Source of the DNA: Robiginitomaculum sp.
Lineage (GTDB): Bacteria > Pseudomonadota > Alphaproteobacteria > Caulobacterales > Maricaulaceae
Direction of reading: 5' to 3'
DNA length: 7,879 nucleotides
NCBI GenBank assembly: GCA_002733485.1
Contig: NVVU01000001.1
Span: 26,099 to 33,977 of the forward strand
The notes under the pieces were generated by a model that saw only the letters and a list, made by a program, of their open reading frames with translations, made no database searches and was not told the DNA's origin. The position numbers and the translations under genes were made by a program. Below are positions 5,687-7,879 of the stretch, in pieces (position 1 is the first letter of the stretch; each line of letters opens with the position of its first letter).

Positions 5687-5982
5687 GTAAGAATAGTGAG
5701 CTGGAAGCTGGAAAACCTGGCCAGTTTTTCGACGAGTTTCTGAAAGAACAAGGCACGTATGAGGAGGCGGCCGAACATGCCATAAAACGCGTGATCGCGT
5801 TTCAACTTGCCGAGGCCATGAAGGCGCAAGGCATGACTAAAATGGCTATGGCTGCGCGTCTTAACACCAGCCGCTCGCAACTGAACCGGCTGCTTGATCC
5901 CGATAATGGCAATGTCACCCTCGCCACGCTGGCGCGCGCCGCCAAGGCCGTTGGGCGGTCGTTAAGGCTGGAGCTGGTTTGA
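5683..5982 (+). CDS. HigA-type antitoxin with Xre helix-turn-helix
   Basis: 99 residues. The N-terminal part, FFDEFLKEQGTYEEAAEHAI (15-34), is a helical segment typical of antitoxins of Gp49-type toxins. Residues about 38-75 form a helix-turn-helix (QLAEAMKAQGMTKMAMAARL, then TSRSQLNRLLDP), followed by a LARAAKAVGRSLRLEL tail (83-98). It should neutralise the upstream toxin by binding it and repress the operon at the inverted repeat 5311-5326. The ATG overlaps the toxin stop (ATGA) and has its own site, AGAGG 6 bases upstream, which would help keep antitoxin in excess. No terminator is evident after the stop; AT-rich DNA follows directly. Confidence 0.92.
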   Translation: MSKNSELEAGKPGQFFDEFLKEQGTYEEAAEHAIKRVIAFQLAEAMKAQGMTKMAMAARLNTSRSQLNRLLDPDNGNVTLATLARAAKAVGRSLRLELV

Positions 5983-6000
5983 GAAAGGCGTTATTTAAAA

Positions 6001-6049
6001 CTTGTTATTGTAAGTATAATGCTTGTTAAAATAATATATATAGTATAAT
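6001..6049 (+). promoter_or_regulatory. AT-rich promoter region with two TATAAT boxes and a repeated CTTGTTA
   Basis: AGTATAAT occurs at 6013-6020 and 6042-6049, and CTTGTTA at 6001-6007 and 6022-6028. The pair TTGTTA (6023-6028) / TATAAT (6044-6049) has a short 15-base spacer but a perfect -10, predicting a start near 6056, about 23 bases before the small gene. The repeated boxes may be a partial duplication or bias of AT-rich DNA. An inverted repeat AGCATT (6052-6057) / AATGCT (6070-6075) follows and could cover the ribosome site. Confidence 0.45.
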
Positions 6050-6078
6050 TCAGCATTGTAAATATATGGAATGCTAAT

Positions 6079-6270
6079 ATGAAGAAAAACTTCGCAGCCC
6101 AGAAATTTCAAGATTTTGAAATTTATGAAGATGGTGAAAAATATGGAGAGTTAAGAGTAACGCCAAGTTCTTTGAAGTGGAAACCAAAGGGAGAACATAA
6201 TTATTACAAAATTTCGATTGAAAGTTTTTCGAAATTTGTGCAAGAAAATGGGATAAAGCAAAAAAAATAA
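6079..6270 (+). CDS. Small lysine-rich protein of unknown function (63 residues)
   Basis: I do not recognise a named family. The protein is short, soluble and rich in lysine and aromatic residues, with no signal peptide, membrane span or cysteine. It reads like a small beta-rich domain: FQDFEIYEDGEKYGELRV (10-27) suggests a beta hairpin, SSLKWKPKG (30-38) a strand with basic loop, and YYKISIESFSKFVQENG (42-58) a strand then a helix. Support for a real gene: a clear -10 box, a weak GGA-type ribosome site about 9 bases upstream, sensible amino-acid make-up, and a frame filling the islet up to 9 bases from the convergent parE stop. Only about a third of its bases are G or C, far below the flanking genes, and its codons favour A/T, which suggests acquisition from elsewhere. 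It may ride with the adjacent toxin-antitoxin operon, but no sequence feature ties it to that function. Confidence 0.6.
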   Translation: MKKNFAAQKFQDFEIYEDGEKYGELRVTPSSLKWKPKGEHNYYKISIESFSKFVQENGIKQKK

Positions 6271-6279
6271 CTTCCCCCC

Positions 6280-7879
6280 TTAAACATCCAGTTCCTGCAC
6301 AAATTTGGCGTGTTCCTGGATAAAGGCAAAGCGCAGTTCTGGTTTTTTGCCCATGAGAGTCTCCACCAGCGCTTCGGTGGTGGGCAGATTATCTTCATCA
6401 AAGCGGATGCGGGCCAGCGTGCGTTTGGCCGGGTCCATGGTGGTTTCTTTCAGCTGTGCCGGCATCATTTCGCCAAGGCCTTTAAAGCGGCTGATCTCCA
6501 CCTTGCCGCGTCCGGAAAATTCGGTCGCCATTAATTCTTCGCGGTGGGCATCATCGCGGGCATAGGCGCTTTTGCCCTTTTGGCTTAGGCGGTAAAGCGG
6601 CGGCAGCGCCAGATAGAGCCGTCCGGCATGGATGATTTCGGGCATGGTTTTATAGAAGAATGTGATTAGAAGCGCCGCGATATGATCGCCGTCCACATCG
6701 GCATCGGTCATGATGATGACGCGCTCATATCTCAGCTTTTCAAGATCAAAGCGCGATCCGAGATGCACCCCAAGGGCCTGGGAGAGATCGCGGATTTCCT
6801 GATTGGCGGCGATTTTTTCGGCGCTGTTGCTGGCGACATTCAGTATTTTACCTTTTAGCGGCAAAATGGCCTGGGTTTTACGGTTGCGCGCCTGTTTGGC
6901 CGAGCCGCCGGCGCTGTCGCCTTCGACCAGAAAAATCTCGGTATCCTTGGCGCCCGAGCGCGAACAATCGGCCAATTTTCCTGGAAGGCGCAGCTTGCGC
7001 GTGGCGCTTTTGCGGCTGACTTCTTTTTCACGGCGGCGGCGCAGACGATCTTCGGCGCGCCCGATCACCCATTCCAGCAATTTGGCCGCCTCCTTGGGCG
7101 CCCCGGCCAGCCAGTGATCAAACGGGTCACGCACCGCAGCCTCTACCGCTCTGGCGGCAGAAGGTGAGGCAAGCTTCTCTTTGGTCTGGCCCTGAAATTC
7201 CGGTTCGGTAATAAACACCGAAACCATGGCCCCGGCGGTGCCCAGCACATCATCAGCGGTGATGTGCGCCGCCTTTTTGCCCATGCCGGCAGTTTCCGCA
7301 TAGGCCTTTATTGCCTTGGTCAGCGCTGAGCGAAGGCCCGAAACATGGGTGCCCCCCTCGATGGTGGGCACGGTGTTGCAATAGGATGAAGTAAAGCCAT
7401 CGGCTTCGCCAAAGCCCTGTGGTGTCCAGGCAATGGCCCATTCGACCGAGCCATGGCCGCCATCCTTTTCGACGCGGCCTGCAAAAATCTCTGGTGTGAT
7501 GGTAGCTTTGGTGCCTAGGCGTTCACGCAGAAAATCGGCCAGGCCGCCGGGAAAATGAAACTCGGCCTCAATGGGGGTATCTGTGCCCTCGACCAGCGCT
7601 GCATCACAGCGCCAGCGAATACGCACGCCGCGTTGCAAATAGGCCTTGGCGCGGGCCATGCGAAACACTTGTTTTGGTGAAAACGACAGCTTGTCACCAA
7701 AAATCTCTGGGTCCGGCGTAAAGCGAACCAGCGTGCCGCGCCGGTTTGGGGCCGCGCCGATTTCGCGTAGCTTGCCCATAGCAAGACCGCGCGAAAAGCT
7801 CTGGGCATAGAGCTTCTTGCCCCGGGCCACTTCGACATCCAGGCGTTCGGACAGCGCATTGACCACCGAAACCCCAACT
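6280..7879 (-). CDS. parE: DNA topoisomerase IV subunit B (ParE), C-terminal three quarters; 5' end beyond right edge
   Basis: 532 residues are present; roughly the first 130-150 (most of the ATP-binding domain) lie outside. ParE with ParC decatenates daughter chromosomes using ATP. In order: VGVSVVNALS from the GHKL ATPase motif III (7878-7849), the transducer domain with GGTHVSGLRSAL (about 7320-7355) and ITEPEFQGQTKEKL (about 7170-7212), LPGKLADCS, then the TOPRIM domain with EGDSAGGSA (6898-6924), LPLKGKILNV, TDADVDGDH (6682-6708), and RFKGLGEMMPAQLKETTMDP near the C-terminus. Absence of the insert seen in many GyrB proteins, and the YARDDAHREEL and MMPAQLKETTMDP blocks, favour ParE over GyrB. 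The apparent start at 7866 is an internal GTG valine; the frame stays open to the edge. No terminator is visible in the 9 bases before the convergent small gene. Confidence 0.95.
   Translation of the reverse strand, partial: VGVSVVNALSERLDVEVARGKKLYAQSFSRGLAMGKLREIGAAPNRRGTLVRFTPDPEIFGDKLSFSPKQVFRMARAKAYLQRGVRIRWRCDAALVEGTDTPIEAEFHFPGGLADFLRERLGTKATITPEIFAGRVEKDGGHGSVEWAIAWTPQGFGEADGFTSSYCNTVPTIEGGTHVSGLRSALTKAIKAYAETAGMGKKAAHITADDVLGTAGAMVSVFITEPEFQGQTKEKLASPSAARAVEAAVRDPFDHWLAGAPKEAAKLLEWVIGRAEDRLRRRREKEVSRKSATRKLRLPGKLADCSRSGAKDTEIFLVEGDSAGGSAKQARNRKTQAILPLKGKILNVASNSAEKIAANQEIRDLSQALGVHLGSRFDLEKLRYERVIIMTDADVDGDHIAALLITFFYKTMPEIIHAGRLYLALPPLYRLSQKGKSAYARDDAHREELMATEFSGRGKVEISRFKGLGEMMPAQLKETTMDPAKRTLARIRFDEDNLPTTEALVETLMGKKPELRFAFIQEHAKFVQELDV

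Noticed and set aside
5581..5880. Minus-strand 99-codon frame opposite the toxin-antitoxin junction
   Set aside because: Both plus-strand genes are clearly recognised families; this frame is a shadow with no features of its own.
7864..7866. GTG at 7866 as the start of a shorter ParE
   Set aside because: The codon is the internal valine of VGVSVVNALS, an ATPase motif that continues in frame to the window edge.

Overview
The window looks like chromosomal DNA of an alphaproteobacterium. The evidence is indirect: the RhlE-type helicase, the ParE sequence and the TIGR01244-type protein all read like alphaproteobacterial versions, and base composition is moderately GC-rich apart from one AT-rich islet. 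I cannot name the genus. Most genes lie on the minus strand and gaps are short (none above 150 bases); both window edges cut a gene.

Layout, left to right: (1) the N-terminal half of a DEAD-box RNA helicase of the RhlE type (minus, runs off the left edge), with its own promoter; (2) a two-gene minus-strand operon of exported amidohydrolase-superfamily proteins joined by a 4-base ATGA overlap. The upstream partner keeps the metal ligands, the downstream partner has lost them, and a strong hairpin follows the pair; (3) a minus-strand cluster of an integral-membrane ICMT/PEMT-type methyltransferase, a GNAT acetyltransferase and a rhodanese/phosphatase-like DUF442 protein; (4) a plus-strand HigB/HigA-type toxin-antitoxin operon with a perfect inverted repeat at its promoter; (5) an AT-rich islet encoding a small lysine-rich protein of unknown function; (6) the C-terminal three quarters of topoisomerase IV subunit B, ParE (minus, runs off the right edge), convergent with the small gene.

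The core genes (helicase, parE) are housekeeping. The accessory part is roughly 5.2-6.3 kb, where plus-strand genes and AT-rich DNA interrupt a minus-strand neighbourhood and look inserted between parE and the methyltransferase cluster. I see no CRISPR array, insertion sequence, tRNA or rRNA. The most unusual points are the active/degenerate amidohydrolase pair with a homopolymer-coded lysine-rich insert, a foldable leader over the ribosome binding site of the methyltransferase, and the orphan AT-rich small gene next to the toxin-antitoxin pair.
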